Assembly (NCBI GenBank): GCA_905221605.1
Contig: CAJNDS010000299.1
Span: 1-64,000 of the forward strand
Source of the DNA: Symbiodinium natans
Lineage: Eukaryota > Sar > Dinophyceae > Suessiales > Symbiodiniaceae
Direction: 5' to 3'
DNA length: 64,000 nt
The notes below the pieces were generated by a model. The model had not been told where the DNA came from and searched no databases. It was given only the letters and a program-made list of their open reading frames with translations. Both the position numbers and the translations under genes were made by a program. Positions 42,119-51,750 of this stretch are shown here, in pieces. The number at the start of each line of letters is the position of its first letter. Position 1 is the stretch's first letter.

Positions 42119-42304
42119 TCAAGTCTGTGGTGGGCATGTAGCTTCGAGGGTCTGGCGATAATCTTTGGCGCGGAACTCGGGCAGCAGATCCTGGAATTGT
42201 TGACCTCGTAGGACCGACAGGATGCGGTACAAAGCGACGCCATACGATACCTTACGTCGCAGTACCCTCCGGATCCTACCTGTTTTCCTGTTATCCATCA
42301 TCAC
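42119..42304 (-). CDS. putative C-terminal exon
   Basis: The frame reads RRKVSYGVALYRILSVLRGQ and QFQDLLPEFRAKDYRQTLEA, ending in a stop at 42119-42121. An ATG pair lies at its start. Basic and helical; family unknown. Confidence 0.55.
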   Translation of the reverse strand: MMMDNRKTGRIRRVLRRKVSYGVALYRILSVLRGQQFQDLLPEFRAKDYRQTLEATCPPQT

Positions 42305-42329
42305 TCACGCAAAGAACCTCTGTGGCGGT

Positions 42330-42524
42330 TTAGCTTAGCAGCCTTAGCACAACAACTGTGCGACTGAACAAAGCACGTGCCAAGTTCTTAGCGTTGTAGC
42401 AGCCGGGCAGCCAACGCAAGCCAACACGTTGAGCCGCGTGTGCCCAGCGACTGGGCACAATGATCTGGATCCTGCCATCGCGCGACTGGAGATGCAAACA
42501 AGCCTGCATTCGGCCCATGAGCAT
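42330..42524 (-). CDS. putative C-terminal exon
   Basis: The frame reads HLQSRDGRIQIIVPSRWAHA and LPGCYNAKNLARALFSRTVV, to a stop near 42330. An overlapping plus frame (42429-42737) is the alternative. Confidence 0.45.
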   Translation of the reverse strand: MLMGRMQACLHLQSRDGRIQIIVPSRWAHAAQRVGLRWLPGCYNAKNLARALFSRTVVVLRLLS

Positions 42525-42750
42525 GGAGCGGCGTCCATGATTCCTGCAGTATGTCTTTTCATCGGCCCCCTCCCCAACTCCCCCAACCTAACAAATCACA
42601 AGTTCTGCGATATCTTGGAGCTTCGGTGTTGCCTCTGTGCACTGTACTCCGTAAGCCAGGGAGCCCAATGCCCCTCAAGTAAGGAGGTTACCTTCAATTG
42701 TGGTAGTGTGGGATCCCGATATGAATTAAGGCCCTAAGGCCTATATTGCT

Positions 42751-43074
42751 TTACGATGGCATATTACCAGCCGGCCTCAGCCCCGCGACCAGTGGCACCG
42801 TCCACAATAGATGCCTTGCGCGGAACAACACCAACATGGTACCCACATATTCTTCCAAAATCCCAAGCCGAGACCCCCCCCCAATAAACCGTGGAAGCGG
42901 AACATGGGACCTGTAAGGTAGCTCGCTTGTGACGTGATCACAACTGGCCTCCCGTGCATCACTGGCGAATTGCGACGCTGGACGACATTGGCTGCGGTTG
43001 AGGGCTTGGGTTTTGAAAGGTGTTTGCTCAGACTTGATGAACCGGGTAAGTAGTACGTGGTTCTTCTTTTCCAT
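42751..43074 (-). CDS. putative small gene, 107 codons
   Basis: It starts at ATG 43074 (MEKKNHVLLTRFIKSEQTPF) and includes GGGSRLGILEEYVGTMLVLF. No introns needed. Moderately protein-like; no family recognised. Confidence 0.45.
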   Translation of the reverse strand: MEKKNHVLLTRFIKSEQTPFKTQALNRSQCRPASQFASDAREASCDHVTSELPYRSHVPLPRFIGGGSRLGILEEYVGTMLVLFRARHLLWTVPLVAGLRPAGNMPS

Positions 43075-43320
43075 CAGTTACAGCTCCAGTGGCTGCTGAT
43101 GAATGAAAGCGCAAGAACTGGCAGGCTGTTGTGTGTCAAGTGTGTTTTACGGTGTGCTGGCCAATAAGGTTAGCATCAAGAGGGCTTTGTTGGCTGTCAC
43201 AGGACATGTCACCTCGTGAGCGGACTCATGTCTGTGGGACTATGCCGCTGTGAAGCGGGAACTTGGTGAGCACCGCCATCATCAACCGCATGGCTTTTTT
43301 GGGTTTAGGGAGTATAGGGG

Positions 43321-43775
43321 TTAGGGTAAAGGGTAATTGAAAAACCTTTGACAACAGACAACAATGGCAAGGCACCGTGTTTTCGGCGTGCGACCGATTG
43401 TAGCGTCCTTTGCGCTGTCAGCTTCTGGGACAAGTTCGCCGCTGGCTACCTCAAGGGAACGGTCTTGGTGAGCCCGAACTTCCGAAGTCAACCCACAAAC
43501 CTTCCTCAAAAACACTACGTTGGCAACGCTCGGACATTCCCTCCATGGCCCCACACGAACGAGTCTGCACAGCGTGCACTACACAGTACAAGCCTTTCAA
43601 CAGCAGACGTAAATGTCCGAATGCTCCCTCCCTCGGGAGTAAGACCATCTAAGAGCAGCTCTTGTCTTAGGGTTTCAGCCGAAAGCCCCAGGGCCCACGC
43701 TTCCCGCTCCCAGCGTCCTAAGGTTGAGCATCGCCATGCATCGCTACTTCTAGTACCAGTTCCCAGATGTCCCAC
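43321..43775 (-). CDS. putative two-exon gene fragment
   Basis: The upstream piece (about 43530-43775) reads ALGLSAETLRQELLLDGLTP and SAVERLVLCSARCADSFVWG. The downstream piece (43321 to about 43540) reads LTSEVRAHQDRSLEVASGEL and stops at 43321. A frame change near 43520-43550 requires a short intron. Confidence 0.55.
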
Positions 43776-43989
43776 CCTAGAACCCTAAACCCGACACATT
43801 CAACCCTAAAGCCTTATTCCCAGTGACTCTTCCGAGGCCCTGGAGAGTAGATTCCCCTCTTTGGCGGGTGCAACTTCACCTACAAAACCCTACAAACCCT
43901 ATAAACCCTATAAACCTTGTAGACCCTGCTATGAACCCGACTATAAACCCGGTAAACCCTACTCTAAACTCTAAACCCTCTAAGCCCTC

Positions 43990-44085
43990 AACTGCACCGC
44001 AGATCCTCGATTCCAATACCCCGACCTCTTCGGCGCTGTCGGAGGCTCGCCGCCGGCCTGACGCTTCTGATAGTTTTCCTTGTTG
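43990..44085 (-). CDS. putative exon
   Basis: The sense frame reads QGKLSEASGRRRASDSAEEV and GVLESRICGAVE, ending at GAGG/GCTTAGAGGG, a possible GC donor. CCCTAAA-like units flank it. Confidence 0.55.
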
Positions 44086-44089
44086 AGTT

Positions 44090-44960
44090 TTTGGTTTTGG
44101 GAGGGGTGGGGGGAGGGGGTCTTTGTATGTGGAATCCAAAAGCAGGAAGGTAGGGTTGTTTGGGTTACTAGAAGCCGAGGTTTTTTTGACCCTAAGAAGT
44201 GTCATCTTCTGCCAGTCAGAGGCTACATATTTTGGACCCTGGGAACTAAGAAAGTGGCCTCAGGCAGGGTTCAGGGCTCTCCTGAGTTGGTATGGTCGTG
44301 TGGGCCATAGTTCGCAGCTCAGCAAACTATACTCTTTGGGGTTTTAACAATATGCTTGGCTGTGTTCGGCTAAGAGGGTTTTTTTTTGGGCTTCCACTGC
44401 CCACCTCCGCACTTTGCTCGAGGCTGGGAGCCATTTGCTGCGACATACACTGTCGGAACCTCAAGTGGGCACGCGCACCTTGATATAGCCTGCTTTTCAC
44501 ATACATGCATAGACACAGACAGTACAGCACAATACAACACATTTATCTAGTCTCTAGGCAGCAGGGGACAAGATGGCGTTCGGGGGCTGACCAGGGAACA
44601 ATCGTGCACAGCGAGCCTTGCTCTCTAGTGCTAAGGCGATCGAAACATGCAATGCAAGAGATGTGAGAAGCTAAGCCTTCAGAGAAGTGTTGGCGGCATG
44701 ATTCTTGGACACAGCAAATGCACTGGTCCTAGGGGCCTGGCTTGTATGTAATGGTCTCGCAGTCGACCATGTCTTGCGTATTCTCCTCGGCACTCTGCAA
44801 GTGCGATGGGGAGCACGAGGGACTCGAACACAACGTTGGGCAGGAGAAGCGTGGTTTTTTTCGGTAGCTGAGGCTCTGTGAAGAATTCTGGGATCCTAGT
44901 ACCTAGTACCGTGGAGCAGAATGCTCTCTCTGGAAGCCTCTGCTACCAGCTGCGTCGTTT
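44090..44960. other. no gene recognised
   Basis: Open frames here have weak coding character. No repeats other than short G and T runs. Confidence 0.4.
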
Positions 44961-44976
44961 AGGGTTTAGGATTTAG

Positions 44977-45083
44977 GGCCTTGCTTTCCTCTGGCACGAG
45001 GGCTTGTCGGCATGTGGCTCGGCTCTCCCAAGCTGAGGCGGCAACGAAGTCCTTGCAGCACTTCCTTGCATCCGTGAAGCCAT
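44977..45083. CDS. coding island, strand uncertain
   Basis: Plus: HVARLSQAEAATKSLQHFLA, ending VKP and a stop. Minus: DARKCCKDFVAASAWESRAT. Telomere-like repeats precede it on the left (44958-44985). Confidence 0.4.
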
Positions 45084-45100
45084 GATCACATATCATATAA

Positions 45101-45195
45101 GGGTTTACGATATTGAGGGCCGGGGGTGGGGGGCTTATTGGGTCCTTATTATCAGGAGATGCTACTATTTTGGGGGTCTACCCCCATATCGGACT
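45101..45195. mobile_element. hairpin element, family 2, copy C (reverse orientation)
   Basis: GGGTTTACGATATTGAGGG at the left, then GGCTTATTGGG, then TTTTGGGGGTCTAC: the block order of the reverse complement of copy B. It lies about 70 bases upstream of the acceptor of the plus-strand exon at 45265. Confidence 0.65.
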
Positions 45196-45264
45196 CAAAA
45201 ATTCAGGGCGCGCTAGGGTCTCAAAAAGCACGCTTCCCCCGGCCGTTGATAGACGTGGACCCAG

Positions 45265-45441
45265 GGGCACAACCCTTAATGTTGCATCCGGAATGGTTGC
45301 TTGAATCCTTGAAGCCTGCCCGGAACCTCGTCTTCTCACCTCATCCTGCCAAAGGGGAGACCTGCAAAGCCATGGAAGCCAAAGCGCAAGTATGCGTCGA
45401 AGTCCTCCTGGCATGGCATCGGGCTCCTGCCACGTCTCTGG
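45265..45441 (+). CDS. exon of a plus-strand gene
   Basis: Acceptor GTGGACCCAG, then PLMLHPEWLLESLKPARNLV and TCKAMEAKAQVCVEVLLAWH, ending at G/GTTTCAGGGTTTAGG, a telomere-type donor. It is the first visible exon of a gene that continues to 46149. Confidence 0.7.
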
Positions 45442-45599
45442 GTTTCAGGGTTTAGGTGCGTAGGGCGCGCAAGAATTTGTCAATCACATGGCGCTCCTCA
45501 CCCGAAGACCATCTGCATCATGCCATCTGCTTCGCGCTGGTGTCGGCGAAGCTGCCCCCATCGGTTTCTAATACTTAAGACCTGCCCTGCGGCTTGCAG

Positions 45600-46149
45600 G
45601 GAATCGCAGGAAGGTTTGTCAGGAAGGCGGCCTTCCTGACGTCTGACATGGTCATACATGGTCTGAAGAACTGGCTACTGATGAGAGCCTCTCCTAGACA
45701 AGTCGTGCGCGTGACCTTACGGGATCCTGTACAACCAAAAGGCATGTCGAGTCCAGCACATCTCGATGCAAACAAGACCTGCCATGGCCGCATCTGTTGT
45801 AGTGTCGTAGGTTGTGCTGCCAGTGATGCTTCCGTCATGCTGTGGAGGTCCTGTGGACAATGTCAAGCTGAGACGGTGGCGGCAACAGGCAGATTCTAAA
45901 TCTGTGGTACCTAGCGACTTTGGAAAAAAGCATGCGCAACCAAACTTCCATGTCAGGATGTCACACACCCCCAAATTCGTAGAGATGCAGGATTCGCGGC
46001 TTTTGGAAGGGCTGGTTTTCTGGACTCTGGATGTGCCTGGCAACAATGAGCCCCACAAGGCAAACCGGCAATGGCAGCTCCAGTTTTGTGCGACCCTTCC
46101 ACCTAGCTGCGGCTTCCCATTTCGGGAGGAGCGGGCGGAAAATTCCTAG
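45600..46149 (+). CDS. last exons of the plus-strand gene
   Basis: After acceptor GGCTTGCAG one frame reads GRFVRKAAFLTSDMVIHGLK and QVVRVTLRDPVQPKGMSSPA up to about 45800. Another frame then reads DNVKLRRWRQQADSKSVVPS, SHTPKFVEMQDSRLLEGLVF and WTLDVPGNNEPHKANRQWQL, stopping at 46147-46149. A short intron near 45800-45835 (GTAGTG to GTGCTGCCAG) would change frame. No family recognised. Confidence 0.7.
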
Positions 46150-46159
46150 TGGTGACAAC

Positions 46160-47200
46160 TGATTCGGGTGTGTACGTACATATATATATATATATATTTG
46201 TTTATATACAAAGACAAACATTATCTCTCTGGTTGACTCGAGCTTGTACAACTGGTCATGGGCTGCGGGCGCCCTCAGCAGCCTGCGGCCTCTTCCTGGC
46301 GCATCGTGAGTTCGGCCGGAAACAGCTGAGACCTGCTGCCTATGAGAGCAATGGCCTTCTGGGATTAAGCTCGGCTCTACCAGTTCTACTGCTCATAGTC
46401 TGCCAGGCCACATGCAAGGTGCCGAGCTCTCGGGCGCTACTGCAGTGTACGAGAAGGACGAGAGCGACATTTTTGCCATGCAAACAACCATGCCCAATCA
46501 TCAGCTAACCCTAAGCCTCAAAAACCTGGATCCTGTGGCTGTCCTTTAGCCCTGACCTTCAAACGCACTCAGCCTTCGCCACTTTGCGAGCCTGTGAGCT
46601 GTCCTCAGTCCTCTGTCAGCCAGAAGCCACAGCCACACCTTGAGGGTTCACCGGGTCTCGGGGAGCTTTACAGGGTTGGCAGCCAGGACTGGTGGGCTGA
46701 TGGTTCGTCGGGAACTTCCCAAACCCTAAACCCCAATCCCCAAACCCAAGCCCCAAACCCCAAACCCTAAGCCCCAAGCCCCAAACCCCCTGAACCCTAA
46801 ACACGGCGAATCCCGAGCCGACTTGGGCCGAGGCTGGCTGGCATCGCTGCCCTCGCAGAGGGAAGGAAGAGATTTCACAGCTTCATGGGTTTTACCTACG
46901 AACTAAGGCGTAGTTGCTTTTGAACGGTGGGTAAGTAGAGACCCCAGGTAGGGTTGAGGGTTTCAAGGTTCAGGGTTCGGGGATTTGGGTTTAAGGTACC
47001 CGACGTGCCGGGCTCCGGCCTTTCTTCGTTAGTCGCATCAAGACCAACTTCTTTGAGTCGATCCCGAACGGCAACTGCTCAGCCCATTACGTTTCCGAAA
47101 AATTACTAGGATTCCCTTGTTATTTTAGTAGGGACCTCAATAAGGTACCACTATTTTCGGAAAAAAACACAAAAAAAAACATATGTTTGTCCAAGGCCCC
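46160..47200. other. no gene recognised; telomere-like repeats and a hairpin
   Basis: CCCTAAA/CCCCAAA/CCCAAGC units at 46715-46800, degenerate units at 46950-46995, and a 72-base inverted-repeat element at 47092-47163. A plus frame at 46260-46508 is weak. Confidence 0.4.
47092..47163. mobile_element. small hairpin element with TTTCCGAAAA ends
   Basis: TTTCCGAAAAAT at the left and ATTTTCGGAAA at the right are inverted copies. Internally TAGGATTCCC and GACCTCAATAAGGTACC recall the family-2 blocks. About 72 bases, non-coding. Confidence 0.6.
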
Positions 47201-47202
47201 CC

Positions 47203-47275
47203 GCTTGATCTGCGACTGCGACGAAGGTTCGAACCGAAGCCAGGCTGTAAGACTCCCTCTTCGCGTGGTGTTTAG
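47203..47275 (-). CDS. putative exon beside a hairpin
   Basis: The minus frame reads KRESYSLASVRTFVAVADQA behind an acceptor preceded by CCCTAAAC. A plus frame is also open. Family unknown. Confidence 0.45.
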
Positions 47276-47287
47276 GGCTTAGGGTTT

Positions 47288-47386
47288 GGAATGTTTGCCC
47301 TTATACTAAGAGTCCTTAATAGGGATTACAATACCCCCTACTATAATTCCCTATTAGGGACTGCTAGTATAAGGGGGAACATCCCC
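47288..47386. mobile_element. hairpin MITE/introner-like element, family 1, copy 3
   Basis: GGAATGTTTGCCCTTATACTA at the left mirrors TAGTATAAGGGGGAACATCC at the right, with inner AGTCCTTAATAGGGA / TCCCTATTAGGGACT. TTTAGGG units abut both ends. Confidence 0.8.
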
Positions 47387-47404
47387 AAGTTTAGGGTTTA
47401 GGGC

Positions 47405-47510
47405 TCCTGTGCCCCCCCACTGCTTATTCCCAGAGGCCCCGGCGGTATCCTCAGGGGTGTCAGCTCCGGCCGGACGCGCGGCTCCGGGGCCTGGTGATGA
47501 TGAGACTTGC
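47405..47510. CDS. Pro/Ala-rich coding island, strand uncertain
   Basis: Minus: PEPRVRPELTPLRIPPGPLG. Plus: EAPAVSSGVSAPAGRAAPG behind a TTCCCAG acceptor, ending at a GTGATG donor. Composition alone cannot decide. Confidence 0.35.
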
Positions 47511-47539
47511 AGATAGGCGGAGGTATATGATGCAGATGA

Positions 47540-47580
47540 TTAAGTGAGTGAGTGAGTGAGTGAGTGAGTGGGTGAGTGCT
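47540..47580. repeat. (GTGA)n microsatellite
   Basis: About eight GTGA units with one GGTG interruption. A related CACTCACTCTCTC tract lies at 47680-47722. Confidence 0.95.
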
Positions 47581-48064
47581 GTTGTGTAAAGGTAGACACA
47601 TCTTCCTTTTCTCGCAACGATACAGTAACAGTACAAACGGTCTTTTCAGCTCTAATCCTGTAATCTCTGTAAGCATCACCACTCACTCACTCTCTCTCCC
47701 TCTCTCTCACACACACACTTGCATTTTTTGCTTCCAAGGACAATAATCGTCCGGATCCTGGATCCAAACAAGTTTTCTTTGCCGGATCTCCGTTGAGACT
47801 GCACTTCAACTGCACACATGCACACACCGTCTTCGAGGCAGCAATAACACATGTTCTTGTATACTGTTCCAGACATCAAGCCCAACGCGTTTAGTCATGG
47901 ATTGCTTTGCTAAGGTTAAACATCACTCATGCTAAGAGGCATCTCTTATAGTTGCATGTCTAGCTGCAAGTTCTGGACCGGGAACACACCTTTTGGCGCC
48001 TGATTAGCCTCTCTGATGCTAAATGATTATGAGTAGAAGCCGCTGCTTTGCGACCGGAACAGTT

Positions 48065-48388
48065 CTAACATAAGAGAAGTGCACCGCAAGTCCACGGGAG
48101 AGGCAATGAAGGACAGCCACTGGGACACTCACGTCCAAACTTCACCCGATTGTTTTCACAGCCTTGCCTCATAGCATGTGACTTTATGATAGCCCGTTGG
48201 GGTAGTTCTTCTTGTCCACGCCGGTCGGAGAGTTCGGGTGTGTCCGCAGATGCCACTTCCGTAAAGACACGCATGGCGCGTCCACGAAACATTCCTGCTT
48301 GCATCCGATGCCATCTGCTGAGTGACAAGTGGTCAACGCTGTATAAGTTGAAGCTGCCTTTTCGCCGTGCCTTAAGTTCCTGTCGGAA
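48065..48388 (-). CDS. exon, 107 codons, strong coding character
   Basis: Acceptor GTTTCCGACAG, then ELKARRKGSFNLYSVDHLSL, WHRMQAGMFRGRAMRVFTEV and ADTPELSDRRGQEELPQRAI, with a stop at 48065-48067 or a donor shortly before it. A family-2-like element lies about 40 bases upstream of the acceptor. Family unknown. Confidence 0.7.
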   Translation of the reverse strand, partial: FRQELKARRKGSFNLYSVDHLSLSRWHRMQAGMFRGRAMRVFTEVASADTPELSDRRGQEELPQRAIIKSHAMRQGCENNRVKFGRECPSGCPSLPLPWTCGALLLC

Positions 48389-48427
48389 ACATAGGGGTCA
48401 CGGAAGAAAGAACCAACTTACATAGGC

Positions 48428-48520
48428 ACTTCCCCAAATGGGACTACCCTTGATACAGCCCCACAAGAGTGTAATCCTTATTATCGGAACCCGAACAGGG
48501 TACCCCTATATTCAGAAACC
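48428..48520. mobile_element. hairpin-derived element, family 2, copy D
   Basis: Blocks TGATACAGCCCC, GTGTAATCCTTATTATCGG and GGTACCCCTATATTC resemble family 2. A nearby inverted fragment GGGGGTACCCTGAATATGGCCCC (48543-48565) suggests a nested or rearranged copy. Confidence 0.5.
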
Positions 48521-48755
48521 CTAAACCCTAAACCCCCCAAAATAGGGGGTACCCTGAATATGGCCCCATAAAGCATGTCTTCCAAGGCTCGGGCCTTTGC
48601 ATCCCCCCCACGAGGCAGTGCCTGCGTGGCTCTGTGTTAGCTTCTGGGTTTCTGAGCACCAAAAGCCCGAATCCCTAAACCCGAAACCGTAAAACCCTAA
48701 ACCCTGGGTTAGACATGGCAACAGCACGGCCGAATCGCCCCATGAGCTCTTTCGA

Positions 48756-49208
48756 ATGAGTCAAGGCTTCATTCAGGGCCGCGGCGGAGCGGAACTCGCA
48801 AGTCACTTGGCTCTTCCTCGGAGCAACTCACAACACAAAGCACCGTGCGAAGCTGGCACCGCACTGCTCACGAAACCTTACCAGAAGGCTTGCTCTGAAA
48901 AAAGTGAGTACTTCAATTCTACAAACACGTACCAAGGCCCAGAATGCCCAGTGATGCTTTGCTCAACCCTACCTAGGACCGACAAAAAAGGGGGCAAAAG
49001 TGTATTTCTGGGCCGCCAAGATCGAAAAACCGGACTCTTCCCCATCAAAGCCCCTTGGGGCTGCCACTTCAGCTCCCCTGCCATGGCAGTCGGGTCGCGA
49101 AGGCCATTGACCTCTGCTTGGGGCGAAACAAAATCTGACCGGTCTAGGGAGGCCGTTGCACGGAAAATTTCTTACGACCCGAAAAACCGCAACTTTCCGT
49201 TGACCTAG
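48756..49208 (+). CDS. putative gene or exon, 150 codons
   Basis: It starts at ATG 48756. Protein-like segments are HKAPCEAGTALLTKPYQKAC and KKGGKSVFLGRQDRKTGLFP. It ends in a stop at 49206-49208. No family recognised; a shorter minus frame overlaps. Confidence 0.45.
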   Translation: MSQGFIQGRGGAELASHLALPRSNSQHKAPCEAGTALLTKPYQKACSEKSEYFNSTNTYQGPECPVMLCSTLPRTDKKGGKSVFLGRQDRKTGLFPIKAPWGCHFSSPAMAVGSRRPLTSAWGETKSDRSREAVARKISYDPKNRNFPLT

Positions 49209-49439
49209 GTATTCTGAGGTCTAGGTATTCTGCTCACCCTGCCGCGGGGGCACGTGCACGACACGGGGCTGCGTTGCTAAACCCTGGAACGCCCTAAACC
49301 CCAGAAGCCCTACAGGTCCGAGGGCTGGATGAGGGCTACTGAATTCCCCACAGCTTCTTTAAGCTCCTCCACTCCCCGCCGCTCCCCCCCCCCCCGCAAG
49401 CCCACATTCATCAACAAAAAGGCCACTTGCGAACAGGAT

Positions 49440-49625
49440 ACCAGTACTATCGGCTTAGGGCATGAGTTCCCCTAACCCCAAAACCCCTAATCCCTAAGCA
49501 CCTATATTTTTAAGCCCTACGTCCCTCATATGAACCCCTATAAGCCCACATAAACCTTAATTAAACACCTATAATCCCTAAACCACATCTAACCCCTATA
49601 AGCCCCTGTAAACCCTCAAAGTCCC
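49440..49625. repeat. degenerate CCCTAAA field
   Basis: Many decayed units (CCCCTAA, CCCTATA, CCCATAA) leading rightward to the exon at 49642. Confidence 0.8.
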
Positions 49626-49641
49626 TCGGAAGCCTTCGTCA

Positions 49642-49717
49642 GCTGGTCTCCTTTCCGCGCCGCCCGGTCCGGGAAGCGGCGATTCCAGTCCGAGGCCAAG
49701 GAGTTGGGAGCGATCTG
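49642..49717 (+). CDS. exon between decayed telomere-like fields
   Basis: Acceptor GCCTTCGTCAG, then WSPFRAARSGKRRFQSEAKE and LGAIW, then CTGG/GTGAAG donor. CCCTAAA-derived sequence lies on the left, GGGTTT-derived on the right. Family unknown. Confidence 0.65.
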
Positions 49718-49724
49718 GGTGAAG

Positions 49725-49900
49725 GGCTTTTTTTGGGGGGTTGATCGGGTTTTATAGGGGTTTGTGTACATAACATGGGTTGTTGTAGTGTACATGGGTT
49801 TGATGGGGTTTGTAGGGGTCTGTAGGGTGCTACAAGGGGTTGATAGGGGTTTGTTCTGGCGGTTTAAAGTGGTTAGTATGGGGCTTACAGGGGTTTATAT
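49725..49900. repeat. degenerate GGGTTTATA/GGGTTTGTA field
   Basis: About fifteen decayed units of the form GGGGTTTGTA, GGGTTTATAG and GGGTTGATA, an apparently ageing telomere-like array in the 5' part of an intron. Confidence 0.8.
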
Positions 49901-49979
49901 ATATTTGCATATGTAATATGGGCTCAGCACTTGAGGGCTTTGGGGCTGATTAGGGGTCTAGTAGTACATGCGACTAGAA

Positions 49980-49982
49980 TAT

Positions 49983-50013
<31 letters not shown>

Positions 50014-50035
50014 GTGTGTGTATGTATAGATACAT
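49980..50035. repeat. (CT)n-(TA)n-(GT)n microsatellite
   Basis: CTCTCTCT passes into TATATATA and then GTGTGTGTATG. Confidence 0.9.
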
Positions 50036-50099
50036 GCAATATTACATGTACAATATACAACGACAACATCAAGCTCAAGGAGGCTACAAAACACTAACA

Positions 50100-50222
50100 A
50101 TGGGGTCCGTGTCCTTTTTTGGGGTGGTCGAATTTGAGAGCCTACTCGACCCAAAGGGGCTCATTGAGGGGCCGGCTGAAAGCAAATCAGGGTCTGCATT
50201 TTGGGCTTACAGACGTGGATAG
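50100..50222 (+). CDS. putative short exon or gene
   Basis: The frame reads MGSVSFFGVVEFESLLDPKG and PAESKSGSAFWAYRRG to a stop. An ATG is present at 50100. Family unknown. Confidence 0.4.
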   Translation: MGSVSFFGVVEFESLLDPKGLIEGPAESKSGSAFWAYRRG

Positions 50223-50316
50223 AGCTAGCTCTCGGAGTTAGGGCTCAGTGGCTAGGTGAACCCAGGACTGCCCAGATAGCTAGGCGACATGAACCCTACG
50301 AACTACGGCATCTTGT

Positions 50317-50607
50317 TCAATCCTCAGCTTCTGCCTGCTGCAGGCCCTGAAGGGACATGAGGCAAGCACGCCCTCGATCACCTTGAGATTCTGCGTGTCC
50401 ATCGCCTCTCAACTCTGTTGACTCAACCGTCCTCGTTTTTACTTCAGAACTCGGGGCGCAAGAGTGAGAGGCAAGTATGTGGCAGTACTGCTCCCTTCCC
50501 ACCGGATCCTCTTCGTGTAAAGAGCAAGAGAGTTTCGCAACTTGCAGAGTCGCGCAGCGTTGCACAACACGAGACCTTAGCTGCAACCCACCTGTAGGAT
50601 CGCACAA
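50317..50607 (-). CDS. putative C-terminal exon, 96 codons
   Basis: The frame reads QRCATLQVAKLSCSLHEEDP and VESTELRGDGHAESQGDRGR, ending in a stop at 50317-50319. Telomere-like repeats (50605-50680) lie upstream in sense. Confidence 0.55.
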   Translation of the reverse strand: MCDPTGGLQLRSRVVQRCATLQVAKLSCSLHEEDPVGREQYCHILASHSCAPSSEVKTRTVESTELRGDGHAESQGDRGRACLMSLQGLQQAEAED

Positions 50608-50715
50608 GTACAGCCCTAAACCCTGAACCCTGAACCCTAAAGCCTAAACCCTGAACCCTAAACCCTAAACCCATTACCCACATCTTGGCAACAGAGCTCC
50701 CCCAGGCACCTGGCG

Positions 50716-50852
50716 GTCCCATTGGAACCCCCACTTCTCCGAAGTGGCCCCACGCTGCAGCTCCACGATATAGAAGCCTGAGTGAGGCTGAGTTCTGGGT
50801 GGTTTCAGGGGACTTTCGGGGATCGAGATGCTCTGCAAGAACTCGCTCAAGT
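50716..50852 (-). CDS. exon with a PDZ-like start
   Basis: The sense frame reads SEFLQSISIPESPLKPPRTQ and FYIVELQRGATSEKWGFQWD, ending at CAG/GTGCCT. The phi-V-x-L ... WGF arrangement resembles the first strands and carboxylate-binding loop of PDZ domains; one exon is not enough to be sure. Confidence 0.5.
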
Positions 50853-51404
50853 CCCATGGTAGGCTATGGCAGGCTGCTGCGTGAAGCATTGGCAATTACA
50901 ACTTGTAGGATTCTTAAAACCCCCTTCTTCTTTTGGGCCCAATTATATGCCTTATGCACAATCGAAACGCCAGCAACCCGAGGCCCAAACATCCTGTCGC
51001 CTCCGATGGGGTCTCCACCTTCGCCTCGCGAAGGTCAGACCAAACGACTCAAAGACTTCGGGCCCAAGATCTTTGGGGTGCAAGGGCTCAGGATTGTTGC
51101 GAACTCCACTGCGAGCAGAAGATCTGCTCAAACGGCAGTTGCAAATTGGTAGCTGTTTGCTGCTCTGATCCCTGCTGCACTCGTTGCTTGAAGGGAAGGT
51201 GAGCGGTAAGAAGGGTCATCAGGCCTTGAGCAACTTAGGATTGCTTGAAAGCGCCTACCCCAACCACAAAGAGCTGAGAGAACTGGAAGCCTATGGCATC
51301 CGAAGCATGCAATGCACTACGCAATATGGATAACTCACACCCGAGACTGACCCACAAGGCTAGACAAAGCTGGCTAGAGCAGGAAAGCCAGTTCAAAACG
51401 GAAC

Positions 51405-51656
51405 TATACAAGCTACAAACAACCTAACCATCCCGTCGCACGTGCCTCTGGCAGCTCCGCCTCCCTGCGCATTGGGTGAGTTCCAGAGGCTTGTGCCACC
51501 AGGATGTAGGGTTTGCGGCTTAGGGCCACCAAGCTGGTTTGCTTTTGAAAGGATTCTAAGATTTCGGAGCTCGCAAAAGGGTTTAGCAAGGGTTTTGAGC
51601 AGGGTTTCGAGCTGTTCGCATCCGTCAAGCCCAAGACAGCAAAGGCCAGCTGGCAA
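51405..51656 (-). CDS. putative exon(s)
   Basis: The upstream part reads CLGLDGCEQLETLLKTLAKP and FCELRNLRILSKANQLG, with a GTGGCC donor near 51520. A downstream frame (AELPEARATGWLGCL, stop at 51413) may be the next exon. Confidence 0.5.
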
Positions 51657-51750
51657 TCAGAGCCTTCGTTAACGGCCTTTGGACGTTCGGTCTAAGGTTG
51701 GGGGACTCCGAGTAACGGGGTCTCGTCAACCCAAGAAGGACAAGAACGAA

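Noticed and set aside
47215-47245. A tRNA T-arm-like GGTTCGAACC.
   Set aside because: No acceptor, D or anticodon stems can be built around it.
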